This document shows positions 62,881 to 64,000 of a stretch of DNA of 64,000 bases, in pieces. The stretch is from Lamellibrachia satsuma (lineage: Eukaryota > Annelida > Polychaeta > Sabellida > Siboglinidae), in NCBI GenBank assembly GCA_033239005.1, contig BSQZ01000011.1:10053001-10117000 (forward strand), written 5' to 3'. Below the pieces are notes generated by a model that ran no database searches, had not been told where the DNA came from, and worked only from the letters and a program-made list of their open reading frames with translations. How positions within the stretch are numbered: position 1 is the first letter of the stretch; the number at the start of each line of letters is the position of its first letter. A program made the translations under genes and the position numbers.

Positions 62881-64000
62881 ACACACCATGATCATGAAAA
62901 CCAGTTTGAATCACATACCGGATCGGTCGCAGCCCGGGTCAGCAATGACCGCGCCACCCGCCGTACACCAGGACGGGGTGTTAAGTATGCTACTGGTGCC
63001 CCTACCAACAAGATACGTGGAAGAAACGACATCACCATCGGCACATGGAATGTCAGGACATTGAGAGCTGCAGGAAAACTGAAAGAACTCACACATGAGA
63101 TGGAGAGATACAGATGGAACCTGCTTGGACTCGCCGAGATGCGATGGAAAAGTTTTGGTGAAACATCGACCGAAGAAGGACACAAGGTCTACTTCAGTGG
63201 CAAGAAGGACAAACACGAACAAGGCGTTGGGTTTCTTGTTCACAAAGACATCGTGAACACTGTCATGGGTTGTCGCCCTATCTCCAGCAGGCTCATCACC
63301 ATCCGCCTGAAGGCAACTCCCTTCAACATGACAGTCATACAAGTTTATGCCCCAACGTCTGATTATGACGACAGTGAGGTGGAAGATTTCTATGGCCAGC
63401 TGCAAGAAGTCATAGAGGAAACGCCAAAGAAAGACAATCTTATTGTACTAGGAGACTGGAATGCAAAAGTGGGAAAGGATGCGCAGAACAACTGGCAAGA
63501 CACTTGCGGACCTTTCTGCAACACGGAAACAAATGAGAGAGGTCACAGGCTCCTCGAATTTGCAATGTACAATGAGCTGATGCTGGCTAACACATTTGGC
63601 CCACACAAAACATCTAGAAGATGGACCTGGCACAGCCCAGATGGAAAACATCACAATCAGATCGACTACATCTTGGTGAAACGGCGCTTTCACACAGGAG
63701 TGAACATTGCCAGGACACGAAGCTTTCCAGGAGCAGATATCGGAAGTGATCACGACTTGCTGATGACATCCTTCCACATTCGCCTGAAGAGGATCAGCAA
63801 ACCAAAGCCAACAAGAATCAAATTTGACATCGAGAAACTTAAGGATCCTGATGTAGCAGAAGCATTCAAAGCAATGATAGGTGGGAAATTTGCACCACTT
63901 ATCATACTGGATGACAAATATACCGACGTGAACTTGCTGACCAACACCTTCAACAAAATAGTGACCGACACAGCCCACAAGATCCTTGGAAAACACCGTC
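62881..64000 (+). CDS. RTE-type LINE ORF, AP endonuclease domain (runs off window)
   Basis: The frame is open for 373 codons to the right edge without a stop. Endonuclease motifs in order: IGTWNVRTLRAAGKL, WNLLGLAEMRW (E active-site region), QGVGFLVHKD, VIQVYAPTSD, IVLGDWNAKVG (the DWN form of the GDxN motif), RRWTWHSPDGKHHNQIDYIL, and IGSDHDLL (catalytic SDH). All expected residues are present, so this copy is much better preserved than the other LINEs. Known family: RTE-like endonucleases, often annotated as craniofacial-development-protein-2-like in invertebrate genomes. The start codon is uncertain; the first in-frame ATG is about 70 codons in. Confidence 0.85.

Overview
The window is eukaryotic and reads as invertebrate animal DNA, most likely a mollusc (probably a gastropod) or another lophotrochozoan. 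This is inferred from its repeats: CR1-type LINEs whose ORF1 is an SGNH esterase, L2-like and RTE-like LINEs, Ty3/gypsy relics, a tRNA-derived SINE and very long dinucleotide arrays. There are no bacterial-style operons. Most of the sequence is decayed mobile elements and microsatellites, and most long open frames are microsatellite translation or LINE pieces.

The main content is a tandem family of small secreted cysteine-rich peptides, all on the minus strand: copy A (coding exon cut by the left edge), copy B (24.07-27.69 kb), copy C (39.81-47.62 kb) and copy D (52.83-56.85 kb). Comparing the copies gives one three-exon model. Exon 1 is non-coding, with a GAG|GTAAGT donor and in A and B a TATA box. 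Exon 2 is about 56 nt and carries the start codon plus three codons (MSSL), bounded by an acceptor and a GTGAGT donor. Exon 3 encodes the rest of a signal peptide and a mature peptide with spacing C-x3-C-x6-C-x2-C-x11-C-x6-C-x3-C. The mirror symmetry suggests a disulfide-laddered helical hairpin. Two truncated exon-3 relics lie at 30.8 and 51.3 kb.

The copies sit in a higher-order array of roughly 13-24 kb units: peptide gene, then an 'X' module (a second promoter/exon-1-like end, an exon-2-like relic and a pogo/Tigger-type transposase tail with a 27-bp in-frame repeat), then Ty3/gypsy pol fragments. X modules occur at about 10.9-16.6 kb, 42.97-44.06 plus 46.9-50.3 kb, and 57.05-60.4 kb. Because units are paralogous, several insertions can be seen filled in one unit and empty in another: CR1 at 4.54-8.21 kb, an L2-like LINE at 15.74-16.30 kb, a LINE 3' end at 31.03-31.50 kb, a CR1 fragment at 47.63-47.92 kb and a SINE at 55.04-55.37 kb.

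Other elements: a nearly complete but frameshifted LINE at 33.84-37.25 kb, RTE-type LINE pieces at 31.5-32.7 and 51.5-52.2 kb, and an open RTE endonuclease frame from 62.88 kb to the right edge. Intron 2 of every gene copy contains AT arrays, and in A and B also GT arrays, at matching positions. No tRNA gene, rRNA, CRISPR array or confident multi-exon housekeeping gene was found. All exon models are inferred from splice-site sequence and paralogue comparison, without transcript evidence.
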